DNA from: Streptomyces sp. IMTB 2501
GTDB taxonomy: Bacteria > Actinomycetota > Actinomycetes > Streptomycetales > Streptomycetaceae
Assembly: GCF_001953885.1 (NCBI RefSeq)
Contig: NZ_MQUS01000005.1
Location: 310,001-374,000, forward strand
DNA: 64,000 nt
Reading direction: 5' to 3'
This document shows positions 1 to 9,299 of this stretch, one piece after another (positions within the stretch are counted from its first letter, which is position 1; each line of letters starts with the position of its first letter). The notes under the pieces were generated by a model. It was given only the letters and a program-made list of their open reading frames with translations, was not told the DNA's origin and searched no databases. A program made the translations under genes and the position numbers.

Positions 1-1
1 G

Positions 2-868
2 GCGCTGGAGGCGGCCGGTGCGCCGCCGGGCGTGGTGAACGTCGTCTCCGGGCGGGACGTGGCCGTGGGCGAGGCGGCGGTGGCGTCCGACGACGTCGAC
101 ATGGTCAGCTTCACCGGCTCCACGGCCGTCGGCCGGCGGATCGCCGAGGTGTGCGGGCGGGACATGAAACGTCAGCTGATGGAGCTGGGCGGCAAGGGCG
201 CCGCGCTCGTCTTCGACGACGCCGACCTCGCCTCGGCCGTCGCCGGCATCGGCACCACCTTCTCCTTCTACAGCGGGCAGATCTGCACCGCACCGACGCG
301 GGTGCTGGCGCAGCGGGGCGTGTACGACCGCCTGGTCGGGCAACTGGCCGTATACGCGGGCCGGTTGAAGATCGGGGACCCACGGGAGCCGGACACGGTC
401 GTCGGCCCGCTGATCTCGGCGGAGCACCGGGCGCGGGTCGAGTCGTACGTGGAACTGGGCCGCAAGGAGGGTGCGTCGCTGGTCGCGGGCGGTGAACGCC
501 CCCCACTGGAGGCCGGTTTCTACGTCTCGCCCACCCTCCTGGCCGACTGCACCAACGACATGCGGGTGGCACGGGAGGAGATCTTCGGGCCGGTGGTCGT
601 GGTGGTTCCCTTCGACGACGAGGAGGAGGCCGTGACCCTCGCCAACGACTCCGACTACGGCCTCATCGACTACGTCTGGTCCGGTGACGTGGCCAGAGCC
701 TTCCGGGTGGCCCGGCGGCTGCGGGCCGGCGGGGTCGGCATCAACACGGTGGGCCGGAACATGGAAGCGCCGTTCGGGGGATTCAAGAAGAGCGGTGTGG
801 GCCGTGACGTGGGCTCCTATGCCCTGCACGCCTACAGCGAGGTGCAGGCCGTCGTGTGGCCGGGCTGA
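2..868 (+). CDS. Aldehyde dehydrogenase, 3' part (5' end outside window)
   Basis: NAD(P)-dependent aldehyde dehydrogenase oxidising an aldehyde to its acid; substrate unknown. The frame is open from base 2, so the N-terminus lies upstream of the window. The visible part keeps the ELGGK motif around bases 180-195, the catalytic cysteine in SGQICTAP (codon at 284-286), the late EEIFGPV motif and the closing PFGGFKKSG motif. This is the C-terminal half or more of a typical 480-500 residue enzyme. It ends 20 bases before the next gene on the same strand, an alpha/beta hydrolase, so the two may be co-transcribed. The family assignment is secure; the pathway is not. Confidence 0.93.
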   Translation, partial: ALEAAGAPPGVVNVVSGRDVAVGEAAVASDDVDMVSFTGSTAVGRRIAEVCGRDMKRQLMELGGKGAALVFDDADLASAVAGIGTTFSFYSGQICTAPTRVLAQRGVYDRLVGQLAVYAGRLKIGDPREPDTVVGPLISAEHRARVESYVELGRKEGASLVAGGERPPLEAGFYVSPTLLADCTNDMRVAREEIFGPVVVVVPFDDEEEAVTLANDSDYGLIDYVWSGDVARAFRVARRLRAGGVGINTVGRNMEAPFGGFKKSGVGRDVGSYALHAYSEVQAVVWPG

Positions 869-888
869 GTTCTGGCACCGTGGGCTCC

Positions 889-1665
889 ATGGAGCAGACG
901 GTGAAGGTCGAGGGCGGCGAGGTCTGGGCGGACGACTCGGGAGGTGAGGGGCTCCCCCTGGTGCTGCTGCACCCGGGGATCGCGGACTCGCGGGTGTGGG
1001 AGCCGGTGCTGCCCGAGCTGACCGCGTGGTACCGGGTGATCCGGTACGACGCCCGGGGCTTCGGCAAGTCGCCGGCCCCGGCAGGGCCGTACACGCAGAC
1101 CGGGGACCTGCGGCGGGTGCTGGATCACTTCGGGGTGGACCGCGCGGTCCTGGTCGGCAGCAGCATGGGCGGCAAGTCCGTGATCGACTTCGCGCTGAGC
1201 GATCCGGAACGGGTGGCCGCCCTGGGGCTGCTGGTGCCGGGCATCACCGGTTACCCGAAGCTGGAGTCCCCGGACCTGAGCGCGGAGATCGTCCGGTTGG
1301 CACAGGCGGGAGACATGGACGGTCTGCTCGCCCTGTCCCTGCGCACCTTCGCGGCGGCGGGCAGCGCGCCGGACGCCCGGGCCGCCCAACTGGTCCGGGA
1401 CTCGTTCCGGGGCTGGTTCTCCACCTATGGCTACGAGCAGCCGGAGCAGCCCGCCTTCGAACGGCTTTCCGAACTTCGCGTGCCCTGCGTGCTGTTGCTG
1501 GGTGAGCAGGACACACCCCGGCTGGTCGCCTGCAACGAGGCGATGGCCGCCGCCATCCCCGGCTGCCGGCTCGTCCGCGTCCCGCACAGCGACCATCTGC
1601 CCACGCTGCGCGCTCCGGAGACGGTGGTGCGGGTGATCAGCGACCTGTTCGAGCGGGTCGGCTGA
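889..1665 (+). CDS. Alpha/beta-fold hydrolase
   Basis: Predicted cytosolic hydrolase of 258 residues, within the normal size for single-domain alpha/beta hydrolases. It shows the nucleophile elbow G-S-S-M-G with Ser92, a likely acid Asp208 in GEQDTP and a likely His236 in HSDHLP, so the triad appears complete. The HPG motif near residue 34 suits the oxyanion hole. I chose the ATG at 889; an in-frame GTG at 880 and one at 856 overlapping the upstream stop are alternatives, and no ribosome binding site clearly decides. It probably shares an operon with the aldehyde dehydrogenase before it. Substrate unknown. Confidence 0.85.
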   Translation: MEQTVKVEGGEVWADDSGGEGLPLVLLHPGIADSRVWEPVLPELTAWYRVIRYDARGFGKSPAPAGPYTQTGDLRRVLDHFGVDRAVLVGSSMGGKSVIDFALSDPERVAALGLLVPGITGYPKLESPDLSAEIVRLAQAGDMDGLLALSLRTFAAAGSAPDARAAQLVRDSFRGWFSTYGYEQPEQPAFERLSELRVPCVLLLGEQDTPRLVACNEAMAAAIPGCRLVRVPHSDHLPTLRAPETVVRVISDLFERVG

Positions 1666-1697
1666 ACCGACTGCGGGTCTCCCGGGGGCGGCAGCCG

Positions 1698-2093
1698 TCA
1701 GTCCTCCAGATCCACCCGGACCGTCAGCAGGTCCGTGCCGAAGGCGCGTACCGCCGTGCTGTTGAAGCGGGGCAGGGAGCGCAGCCGGGTGATCGGGTCG
1801 TCGTCGGGGAGGAGGTGGGCGGTGCCGTGGTGCCAGCGGCCGGCGACGCGGACGCGGACCCTCGGGTCGGCCTGGATGTTGCGCACGTACTGCGACTTGT
1901 AGCCGAACTCCGAGACCAGCCAGAAGGATTCGCCGGCTCTGCGCCCGCCGACCGGCGTCAGCCGGGGCAGTCCGGAGCGGCGGCCGGTGGTCTCCAGCAG
2001 GACCTGGAACGGCAGCCGCCGGTTGAGCGGATTGGCGAGATGCCGTTGGAAACGGGTCACGAGGCGGTGCTTGAGGTCGCTGCGGCCTGCCAT
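1698..2093 (-). CDS. Deazaflavin (F420)-dependent nitroreductase family protein
   Basis: A 131-residue protein of the Ddn/DUF385 split-beta-barrel family, which binds F420 and reduces nitro compounds, quinones or other acceptors. Family signs are the LETTGRRSG segment near residues 33-41, LTPVGGR, and the WLVSEFG and VRNIQADPRVRV stretches. The ATG at 2093 is preceded by a purine-rich GAGAGC stretch. It converges with the hydrolase on its left. F420 use is consistent with fbiC 4.5 kb away in the same window, but the substrate cannot be told. Confidence 0.85.
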   Translation of the reverse strand: MAGRSDLKHRLVTRFQRHLANPLNRRLPFQVLLETTGRRSGLPRLTPVGGRRAGESFWLVSEFGYKSQYVRNIQADPRVRVRVAGRWHHGTAHLLPDDDPITRLRSLPRFNSTAVRAFGTDLLTVRVDLED

Positions 2094-2154
2094 GTCTCTC
2101 GCTCTCCTGCTCTGCTGTGATCCGACACCCGGCAATCAATGATCCAGCATGACG

Positions 2155-2705
2155 TCATGCGCCGCCGGTCAGCCAGTCGCCGTGGAAGCCGAAGGGGACC
2201 CGGGCCGTCAGGTGGATCGTGGCGACCGGCGGGGCGGCGAGATGGCCGGCGTCCAGGACGCCCAGGTCGCTGCGGTCGGTGGCCGCGTCGTACACGTTGA
2301 CGAGGAGCCGGCCAGGGCCGCCCGGTGTGCCGTCGGCGGGGGCGAAGGCGGCCTCGCCGGCCCTGCGGCCGGGGCCGAAGCCGTGGGCGGTGGCCGTGTG
2401 GGAGGACAGGTCGTAGCGGACCAGTGCGGTGCCGCTCGTCAGGTGCCCGTGGCCGGAGGTGCGGCCGGTCAGCCGGTCGTCGACACGCGGGAACTCGCCG
2501 GGGCGGTCGTCGCACTGCTCCTCGCGGACCGTGCCGGTCGCCGGGTCGGTGGTCCACTTCCACAGCGGGGCCTGCTGCGGCCGGGCCTCTTGCGCAGATA
2601 CCAGCCGGACGGCTCGGGCGGGACCGTGCCGGTCACCGGGAGGTCGTGCGCGGGGAGTTCCTCGGTGACCTGGGCGTAGTCGCCGGAGAGGTGCTTCGGG
2701 GTCAC
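2155..2705 (-). pseudogene. Carotenoid oxygenase remnant with large internal deletion
   Basis: Two ends of a carotenoid cleavage oxygenase are joined together. From the GTG at 2705 the frame reads a typical start (TPKHLSGDYAQVTEELP, then LPVTGTVPPE and GWYLR), about 40 residues. It then passes directly, with a frame change near 2580-2600, into a family-like C-terminal part with APLWKWTTDP, RLLVNVYDA, and the closing VPFGFHGDWLTGGA before the stop at 2155. A full enzyme has roughly 450-500 residues with four iron-binding histidines; the middle carrying most of them is missing. In the start frame translation stops at 2469. The GTG overlaps the stop of the upstream membrane protein (GTGA), so it was probably translationally coupled. 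Confidence 0.8.
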
Positions 2706-3262
2706 CGGGTCACCTGCGCGGCCTTCGCCTGGACGTGGGCGACGTAGCGGACCGTGAAGACCATCGGGACGGCGAAGCCGGCGATCTGCACGACGGCCGC
2801 GGGCGTCGAGTGGGCGTTCCCGGAGTGGGCCAGCACGGCGAGGACGACGGCGGTCACCACGAAGGCGGCGGTCCACGCGGCCGTGATGACGACGTTGACC
2901 CGGACGAAGGGCTTCAGCTCCCAGTACTCGCGCGGGGTGGTGCGCTTGGCGATGCCCAGGGTGAAGGGGCGGCCGACGGCCAGCGACACTCCGGCGATCA
3001 CGGCGAGGGTGCCGGAGGAGAGGGCGGCGGAATAGTCGTGCACTCCCGAGTGCGGGTCGGCGAAGGCGATGGCCGCGAGGACCGCGAAGAAGACCGCCGA
3101 GCCCGCCTCGATGACCAGCGCGTCGAAGCCGGTCCCGGCCGCCTTCTGCTGGGCGGTGATCGCGACGGCCACCACCAGGGCGGCCAGGGCACCCCACTGC
3201 CAGTCCCCGGAGGGGATGACGGCGAAGACGATCCACGGCAAGAACGTGCGCAGGTAGGACAT
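2702..3262 (-). CDS. Multi-pass membrane protein, function unknown
   Basis: A 186-residue hydrophobic protein with about five to six predicted membrane spans, including YLRTFLPWIVFAVIP at the N-terminus and AAWTAAFVVTAVVLAVLAH further on. I do not recognise a catalytic motif. The ATG at 3262 follows a GGGGGA ribosome site. An in-frame ATG at 3307 exists but would lie inside the inverted repeat that looks like an operator, so I prefer the shorter form. It is divergent from the PadR gene and coupled to the carotenoid oxygenase remnant, so it is probably the PadR target and once formed an operon with that oxygenase. Confidence 0.8.
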   Translation of the reverse strand: MSYLRTFLPWIVFAVIPSGDWQWGALAALVVAVAITAQQKAAGTGFDALVIEAGSAVFFAVLAAIAFADPHSGVHDYSAALSSGTLAVIAGVSLAVGRPFTLGIAKRTTPREYWELKPFVRVNVVITAAWTAAFVVTAVVLAVLAHSGNAHSTPAAVVQIAGFAVPMVFTVRYVAHVQAKAAQVTR

Positions 3263-3301
3263 GGGGTTCCCCCGGTCGGTCCGCGTTTCGAATTCCTGTT
3301 T

Positions 3302-3340
3302 TGACATGTCTAAACTAGAAGGTCAATCCTCGACATGTCA
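3302..3340. promoter_or_regulatory. Inverted-repeat operator candidate between divergent membrane gene and PadR gene
   Basis: TGACATGTC at 3302-3310 and GACATGTCA at 3332-3340 are perfect inverted copies 21 bases apart, and each contains the palindrome GACATGTC. They sit between the starts of the membrane protein (3262, minus) and PadR (3365, plus). PadR-family repressors commonly bind ATGT/ACAT dyads in such shared promoters, so this is a plausible autoregulatory site. Binding is inferred. Confidence 0.55.
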
Positions 3341-3364
3341 ACAGTGGAAGGTAGGGTGGAGGGC

Positions 3365-3886
3365 ATGAGCCTCAAACACGCACTGCTCGGCCTGCTCTCG
3401 GACCGTCGCGCCAGCGGCTACGACCTGCTGAAGATCTTCGAGACCTCACTGGCCAACGTCTGGCCGGCGACCCAGAGCCAGATCTACACCGAGCTGACCA
3501 AGCTGGCGGGCTCCGGGCTGATCACGGTCGCCGCCGAGGGGCCGCGCGGCCGCAAGGAGTACGAGATCACCGACGAGGGCATGGCGGAGCTGCGCCACTG
3601 GCTGACCGAGGTCGCGCCCCAGCCCGTCACGCGCAGCGACGTCCTGCTGCGCGTCTTCTTCCTCGGCGTGCTGAGCCCCGAGCAGGCGCGCGGCTATCTG
3701 GCTGCCCTGACCGACATGTCCCAGGCGGGCTACGACCAGCTGCGCCGGCTCCACGACTCCATCGACTGGGACGACGGCAACCTCTCGGTCCACGGCCGCA
3801 TCGCGCTGGAGTACGGCCTGCGCTTCAACGCGATGCGGCGGGAGTGGGCCGAGTGGGCGGCGGAGCAGATCACGCGGAGCGAGTAG
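3365..3886 (+). CDS. PadR family transcriptional regulator
   Basis: A 173-residue winged-helix regulator. The N-terminal PadR domain spans about residues 3-75 (KHALLGLLSDRRASGYDLLK, then SQIYTELTKL, the recognition region, and GRKEYEITDEG for the wing). It is followed by a Vir-like C-terminal helical dimerisation domain, as in AphA/PadR subfamily 2. The ATG at 3365 has GGTGGAGG upstream; the in-frame ATG at 3335 would fall in the operator-like repeat. It is divergent from the membrane protein and probably represses it and itself through the 3302-3340 repeat. Its stop overlaps the next minus-strand gene by 17 bases. Confidence 0.9.
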   Translation: MSLKHALLGLLSDRRASGYDLLKIFETSLANVWPATQSQIYTELTKLAGSGLITVAAEGPRGRKEYEITDEGMAELRHWLTEVAPQPVTRSDVLLRVFFLGVLSPEQARGYLAALTDMSQAGYDQLRRLHDSIDWDDGNLSVHGRIALEYGLRFNAMRREWAEWAAEQITRSE

Positions 3887-5396
3887 CCCCGAGGAAGACC
3901 GGGTTGGTGAAGGCGGCCAGCGCCCCCGGTACCGGTCCCGCCGCCGTCTCGTGCCGCACCTCGGCGCGCACGTACGCCGCGTAGGCGGGCGTCGTACGCC
4001 ACTCGACCGTGCCCGTGCCCGACACCGGCAGCGGATCGCTGGTGAACAGCACGCCCTGGTCGGTGACGAACCGCACCGAGCAGCGCGGCGCCCCCGAGAC
4101 CTCCAGCCGTACGGTCACCGGAGTGTCGGCGGCCGGCTCCAGCCGCTCCCCGATGCCCGCCTGCTGCCCGCGCCCGCCCGTCACGGTGAAGCCGAGGACG
4201 ACGTTCTTCGACTCGGCCACGTACGAGCGTCCCGCGCGGATGCCCTCCTGGATCGCCTCCCGGGTCAGGTCGTCGGCGAGGACGACCGTCTGGGGGCTGC
4301 CGACCACGTCCGGGTCGCGGTGGGCGTCGCTGTTGCCCATCGCCGGGAGCCAGGCCCGCCCCTGCCGTACGGAGGCGACCAGCCGGTTGTCCCAGTCGGC
4401 CAGCGTCACCTCGTCGTCCGGCGTGTACGGGCCGTTCCACACCTCCACGGCGTCCGCCTCGCCGAAGCCGAACTTCCAGCCGCAGCCGACGCAGGTGGCG
4501 TGCGGGTGGGCGGGGACGACCAGGCCTCCGGCGCCGCGGATCTCCCGTGCGAAGCGGGCCCAGCGGTTGTCCCGGGCGCGGTAGCGCCAGTCCACGAAGG
4601 TGCCGGGCTCGGTGCCGAGCGCCACCACATGGCCGTTGCGGGTGGTGACCTCCTCGCCGAGCATGATCAGCAGGTCGTCGCCCGCCTGGTCGGCCCAGTG
4701 GGGGTGGGACGAGTGGGTGTTGTGGTCCGAGGAGTTGATGAAGTCCAGGCCCGCCGCCCGCGCCAGGGCCGCGATCTCGGCCGGGGTGCGGCGGCCGTCG
4801 GAGTACCAGGAGTGCAGATGGCAGTCGCCCCGGTACCAGTCGCGGCCCCGGCCCTTCGCCCGGGAGGGCGGATACACCGGGTGCGGGGTCTCGCCCGCTT
4901 CGCCGTAGGTCAGCGTGATCGTCAGCGCGTACGTCAGGCCCTGCGGCGCCACCGTGTAGGGGCCCAGCGCGACGTACCAGGTGCCCTCCCGCACCGGGCC
5001 GGGGATGTAGCCCGGGGTCGCGTCGTCGGCGCGGACGAAGAACTCCGTGCGGGCGCCGCCCGACCAGCCACGGAAGCCCCGGCCGCCCAGCTCGGTGCCG
5101 TGCTCGTCGAAGAGGCCGATGTCGAGGGCGTTGCCCATGGTGCCGGCCGGGACCGCGGGCTTGTCGTAGGTGTAGGAGACCTTGATCTCCTGTACACCGG
5201 CGGGGACTTCGACCGGTACGTACACGAAGTCGGGGGAGCCGGGCGGCAGGGTGCCGTTCACCGTCCGGGTCTCCTGATGCTGGCCGTCCGCGGCTGCGAA
5301 GCTCACGCTTCCCAACGTAAGGGCAGCGGCGGCGCCCGTCACGAACAGCGCGCGTCTGCCGATTCCCTGGGCTTGACCGTGCGTGTCGTCACACAT
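3870..5396 (-). CDS. Tat-exported CehA/McbA-type PHP-domain metallohydrolase
   Basis: A 508-residue secreted protein. The N-terminus has a twin-arginine signal (GRRALFVTG followed by an Ala-rich hydrophobic stretch ending near AAA at about residue 36). Next is a beta-rich region to about residue 165. A PHP-type metallophosphoesterase-like domain follows, opened by the metal-binding DCHLHSWYSDG near residue 175, with SSDHNTH, PAHPHA and GNSDAH supplying further metal ligands. CehA/McbA relatives cleave ester or carbamate bonds, so a metal-dependent hydrolase outside the cytoplasm is likely; the substrate is unknown. The ATG at 5396 follows GGGAGAA. It converges with padR. Confidence 0.85.
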   Translation of the reverse strand: MCDDTHGQAQGIGRRALFVTGAAAALTLGSVSFAAADGQHQETRTVNGTLPPGSPDFVYVPVEVPAGVQEIKVSYTYDKPAVPAGTMGNALDIGLFDEHGTELGGRGFRGWSGGARTEFFVRADDATPGYIPGPVREGTWYVALGPYTVAPQGLTYALTITLTYGEAGETPHPVYPPSRAKGRGRDWYRGDCHLHSWYSDGRRTPAEIAALARAAGLDFINSSDHNTHSSHPHWADQAGDDLLIMLGEEVTTRNGHVVALGTEPGTFVDWRYRARDNRWARFAREIRGAGGLVVPAHPHATCVGCGWKFGFGEADAVEVWNGPYTPDDEVTLADWDNRLVASVRQGRAWLPAMGNSDAHRDPDVVGSPQTVVLADDLTREAIQEGIRAGRSYVAESKNVVLGFTVTGGRGQQAGIGERLEPAADTPVTVRLEVSGAPRCSVRFVTDQGVLFTSDPLPVSGTGTVEWRTTPAYAAYVRAEVRHETAAGPVPGALAAFTNPVFLGATRSA

Positions 5397-5565
5397 GGTG
5401 GTGATTCTCCCGTCTCGACGTGAACTCCCATGAAAGGCAAGGGGATTGGGAAGCGGGAGTTGGTAAACGGCCGCATGTCGTGCGCGCGACACCATGGCCG
5501 GGAGAGTCGGCTGATGCCGACCAGTCGGTATGGACAGTGGAGTTCCGGCCCGGTACAGATGGGAC

Positions 5566-6411
5566 ATGCGTATCGCCGTCACCATCTTCCTCACCGACGA
5601 GACCGTCGCGCCGGTCCGACTCGCCCGCGAACTGGAGCAGCGCGGCTACGCCGGCCTGTACCTGCCCGAACACACCCACATCCCCGTCGAGCGGACCACC
5701 CCGTACCCGGTCGGTGGCGAGTTGCCGCGCGAGTACGGCCGCACCCTCGACCCCTTCGTCGCCCTGGGCCAGGCCGCGGCCGTCACCGAGCGGCTCGGCC
5801 TCGGCACCGGCATCACGCTGGTGGCCCAGCACGACCCCGTCGCCCTCGCCAAGCAGATCGCCACCCTGGACCATCTGTCCGGCGGCCGCTTCACGCTCGG
5901 CCTCGGCTATGGCTGGAACGTCGAGGAGGCCGCCGACCACGGCGTCACCTGGCGCACCCGCCGGGAGCTGGTCCGGGACCGGGTGCGGCTCATGCAGGCG
6001 CTGTGGGCGCGGGAACCGACGGCCTACAAGGGTGAGTTCGCAAGCGTACGGGCCAGCCATGCCCACCCCAAGCCGGTGCCGGGGCCGCGCGGCCCGGTGA
6101 CCGGCCCGCGCACGCTCGTCGGCGGCGCCGCCGGGCCGAAGCTGTTCGCGCACATCGCCGAGTACGCGGACGGCTGGCTGCCGATCGGCGGCCGCGGCCT
6201 CACCGAGTCCCTGCCGGTACTGCGCACGGCATGGACGGACGCGGGCCGCGACCCGGCCGCCCTCCAGATCGTCCCGTACGCGGTCCTGCCGACCCCCGGC
6301 AAGCTCGCGCACTATGCCGAGCTGGGCATCGAGGAGGTGGTGCTGCAACTGCCTTCGGCGGGAGAGGCGGAGGTGCTGCGGGTGTTGGACGGATACGCGC
6401 CGCTCTTGTAG
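5566..6411 (+). CDS. LLM class F420-dependent oxidoreductase
   Basis: A 281-residue luciferase-like monooxygenase-fold protein, probably using F420 rather than FMN. Family signs are the opening RIAVTIFLTDETV, YLPEHTHIP, TGITLVAQHDP, LSGGRFTLGLGYGWN and the late NADGW-like YADGWLPIGG. Length fits the F420-dependent LLM subfamily. The ATG at 5566 is the first start giving the usual N-terminus. It lies directly upstream of the F420 biosynthesis gene fbiC on the same strand, with a 157-base gap that holds a dispersed repeat copy, so the association with F420 is supported but co-transcription is uncertain. Substrate unknown. Confidence 0.88.
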   Translation: MRIAVTIFLTDETVAPVRLARELEQRGYAGLYLPEHTHIPVERTTPYPVGGELPREYGRTLDPFVALGQAAAVTERLGLGTGITLVAQHDPVALAKQIATLDHLSGGRFTLGLGYGWNVEEAADHGVTWRTRRELVRDRVRLMQALWAREPTAYKGEFASVRASHAHPKPVPGPRGPVTGPRTLVGGAAGPKLFAHIAEYADGWLPIGGRGLTESLPVLRTAWTDAGRDPAALQIVPYAVLPTPGKLAHYAELGIEEVVLQLPSAGEAEVLRVLDGYAPLL

Positions 6412-6456
6412 CCAAGGGCCGGCGCACCTGCCCAAGGGGGCGGGGCTGTGTTGACA

Positions 6457-6492
6457 TGCGGCTCCGCCGCGTGGCGCGGCAAGCCACGACGG
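6457..6492. repeat. Dispersed intergenic repeat, copy 1
   Basis: Begins with the self-complementary-rich TGCGGCTCCGCCGCGTGG and continues into CAAGCCACGACGG. Related copies lie at 36012-36048 and 56829-56885. It falls in the gap before fbiC. The function is unknown; short elements of this kind are scattered between Streptomyces genes. Confidence 0.65.
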
Positions 6493-6568
6493 ACCCGCAC
6501 CCGGCAACGTACAGCACTTCCCGAGATGCCCCCGACCTGGCTGAACCGGCGGAGCCTATCGTTGAGAG

Positions 6569-9154
6569 ATGACGACTTCCGCGACCTCCGGAACCGGCCC
6601 GACCGAGAACTCCATGCGTCGCGCCCTCAAACGTGCCCGGGACGGTGTCGCCCTCGACATCGCCGAGGCGGCGGTGCTGCTCCAGGCCCGCGGCGAGGCC
6701 CTGACCGACCTCGCCGCGTCCGCCGCCCGAGTGCGCGACGCGGGCCTGGAACAGGCGGGCCGGCCCGGTGTCATCACGTACTCGAAGAGCGTCTTCATCC
6801 CCCTCACCCGGCTGTGCCGGGACAAGTGCCACTACTGCACCTTCGTCACCGTCCCCGGCAAGCTGCGCCGGGCCGGGCACGGGATGTTCATGTCCCCGGA
6901 CGAGGTGCTGGACATCGCCCGCAAGGGCGCCGCCCTCGGCTGCAAGGAAGCCCTGATCACCCTCGGGGACAAGCCGGAGGACCGCTGGCCGGAGGCGCGC
7001 GAGTGGCTCGACGCGCACGGTTACGACGACACCATCGCCTATGTCCGCGCCATCTCCATCCGCATCCTGGAGGAGACGGGGCTGCTGCCCCACCTCAACC
7101 CGGGTGTGATGACCTGGACGGACTTCCAGCGGCTCAAGCCCGTCGCGCCGTCCATGGGCATGATGCTGGAGACGACGGCGACCCGGCTGTGGTCCGAACC
7201 CGGCGGCCCCCACCACGGCTCCCCGGACAAGGACCCGGCCGTACGCCTGCGGGTGTTGGAGGACGCCGGCCGCTCCTCGGTGCCCTTCACCTCCGGTCTG
7301 CTCATCGGTATCGGCGAGACCTACGAGGAGCGGGCCGAGTCGCTCTTCGCGCTGCGCAAGGTCTCCCGGGCGTACCACGGCATCCAGGAACTGATCATCC
7401 AGAACTTCCGCGCCAAGCCGGACACGGCGATGCGCGGCATGCCGGACGCCGAACTGGACGACCTCGTCGCCACGGTGGCCGTGGCAAGGCACATCATGGG
7501 CCCGTCCGCCTGTCTGCAGGCCCCGCCGAACCTGGTCGACTCGGAGTACGAGCGGCTGATCGGCGCCGGTATCGACGACTGGGGCGGGGTGTCGCCCCTG
7601 ACCATCGACCACGTCAATCCCGAACGCCCCTGGCCGCAGATCGAGGAACTCACCGAACGCTCCCGGGCGGCCGGTTTCGAGCTGCGTGAACGCCTCTGTG
7701 TCTACCCGGAGTTCGTCCGCCGCGGAGAGCCCTGGCTGGACCCGCGGCTGCGCCCGCACGTGGGCGCGCTCGCCGACCCGGAGACCGGGCTGGCGCGCGA
7801 GGGCGCGGTGGTCGAGGGCCATCCGTGGCAGGAGCCGGAGGATGCCTTCGTCCCGGCCGGCCGTACGGACCTGCACCGCACGATCGACACCGAGGGCCGC
7901 ACGGCCGACCGGCGCGACGATTTCGACGAGGTGTACGGCGACTGGGAGGCGCTGCGCGAGGCGGCCGCCCCCGGCATGGCGCCGGAGCGCATCGACACGG
8001 ACGTCCGGCAGGCGCTGCGCACGGCGGCCGACGACCCGACGCGGCTGACCGACGCCGAGGCCCTCGCCCTGCTGCACGCGGACGGACCGGCGCTGGACGC
8101 GCTGTGCCGGGTGGCCGACGACGTACGGAAGGCGGCGGTGGGCGACGACGTCACCTACATCGTCACCCGCAACATCAACTTCACCAACGTCTGTTACACG
8201 GGCTGCCGCTTCTGCGCCTTCGCGCAGCGCAGGACGGACGCGGACGCGTACACCCTCTCCCTGGAGCAGGTCGCCGACCGCGCCCAGCAGGCCTGGGACG
8301 TGGGCGCGGTCGAGGTGTGCATGCAGGGCGGCATCCACCCCGACCTGCCGGGGACGGCGTACTTCGACATCGCGAAGGCGGTGAAGGAACGGGTCCCGGG
8401 CATGCATGTGCACGCCTTCTCGCCGATGGAGGTCGTCAACGGCGCGACCAGGACGGGGATGTCGATCCGGGAGTGGCTGTCCGCCGCCAAGGAGGCCGGC
8501 CTGGGCTCCATCCCGGGGACGGCGGCGGAGATCCTCGACGACGAGGTCCGCTGGGTGCTGACCAAGGGCAAGCTGCCGACGGCCACCTGGATCGAGGTGA
8601 TCAGGACGGCCCACGAGGTGGGCATCCGCTCGTCCTCGACGATGATGTACGGCCATGTCGACCAGCCCCGCCACTGGCTCGGCCATCTGCGCACACTGGC
8701 CCGGATCCAGCGCGAGACGGGCGGCTTCACCGAGTTCGTGACGCTGCCGTTCATCCACACGAACGCGCCGGTCTATCTGGCGGGTATCTCCCGCCCGGGT
8801 CCGACGACGCGGGACAACCGTGCGGTGACGGCCATGTCCCGTCTCCTCCTGCACCCCTGGATCCCCAACATCCAGACAAGCTGGGTCAAACTGGGCGCGG
8901 AGGGTGCGGCGGAGATGCTCCGCTCCGGGGCGAACGACCTGGGCGGCACACTGATGGAGGAAACGATCTCCCGGATGGCGGGCTCGTCGTACGGCTCGTA
9001 CAAGTCGGTCCGCGACCTGGTGGCCGTGGCGGAGGCGGCCGGCCGTCCGGCGAAGCCGCGCACCACGCTCTACGGCGAGGTCTCCGCCGAGCGGCAGCGG
9101 GCGGCCGAGGCCTCCGACGGGCACCTGCCGGAACTGTTGCCGGTCCTCGACTGA
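6569..9154 (+). CDS. fbiC: Bifunctional FO synthase FbiC (CofG/CofH fusion)
   Basis: Makes 7,8-didemethyl-8-hydroxy-5-deazariboflavin (FO), the chromophore of coenzyme F420, from a ribityl-aminouracil intermediate and tyrosine. At 861 residues it has the expected length of the actinobacterial fusion. It holds two radical SAM domains, each with a CxxxCxxC iron-sulfur motif: C83/C87/C90 (CRDKCHYC) in the CofG half and C542/C546/C549 (CYTGCRFC) in the CofH half. The ATG at 6569 gives the normal N-terminus. It should supply the cofactor for the LLM oxidoreductase upstream and the Ddn-type protein at 1.7-2.1 kb. Confidence 0.97.
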   Translation: MTTSATSGTGPTENSMRRALKRARDGVALDIAEAAVLLQARGEALTDLAASAARVRDAGLEQAGRPGVITYSKSVFIPLTRLCRDKCHYCTFVTVPGKLRRAGHGMFMSPDEVLDIARKGAALGCKEALITLGDKPEDRWPEAREWLDAHGYDDTIAYVRAISIRILEETGLLPHLNPGVMTWTDFQRLKPVAPSMGMMLETTATRLWSEPGGPHHGSPDKDPAVRLRVLEDAGRSSVPFTSGLLIGIGETYEERAESLFALRKVSRAYHGIQELIIQNFRAKPDTAMRGMPDAELDDLVATVAVARHIMGPSACLQAPPNLVDSEYERLIGAGIDDWGGVSPLTIDHVNPERPWPQIEELTERSRAAGFELRERLCVYPEFVRRGEPWLDPRLRPHVGALADPETGLAREGAVVEGHPWQEPEDAFVPAGRTDLHRTIDTEGRTADRRDDFDEVYGDWEALREAAAPGMAPERIDTDVRQALRTAADDPTRLTDAEALALLHADGPALDALCRVADDVRKAAVGDDVTYIVTRNINFTNVCYTGCRFCAFAQRRTDADAYTLSLEQVADRAQQAWDVGAVEVCMQGGIHPDLPGTAYFDIAKAVKERVPGMHVHAFSPMEVVNGATRTGMSIREWLSAAKEAGLGSIPGTAAEILDDEVRWVLTKGKLPTATWIEVIRTAHEVGIRSSSTMMYGHVDQPRHWLGHLRTLARIQRETGGFTEFVTLPFIHTNAPVYLAGISRPGPTTRDNRAVTAMSRLLLHPWIPNIQTSWVKLGAEGAAEMLRSGANDLGGTLMEETISRMAGSSYGSYKSVRDLVAVAEAAGRPAKPRTTLYGEVSAERQRAAEASDGHLPELLPVLD

Positions 9155-9299
9155 GTACGATGATCCGACCCCGGACCGGGAAGGGGCCCCAGGGCCTCTC
9201 TTTCGGATCAGGCCGGCTTCAGGCGACGGCGCCTTGCGGCCGACCCCGGCAAGGTCCGAAAGAAGGGCCCAGCGCCCCTAGCGGAGGAGATGCGAACCC

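Noticed and set aside
9160..9299. Possible hairpin (CTTTCGGA / TCCGAAAG) between fbiC and the next gene
   Set aside because: Arms are only eight bases and 47 bases apart; too weak to call a terminator.
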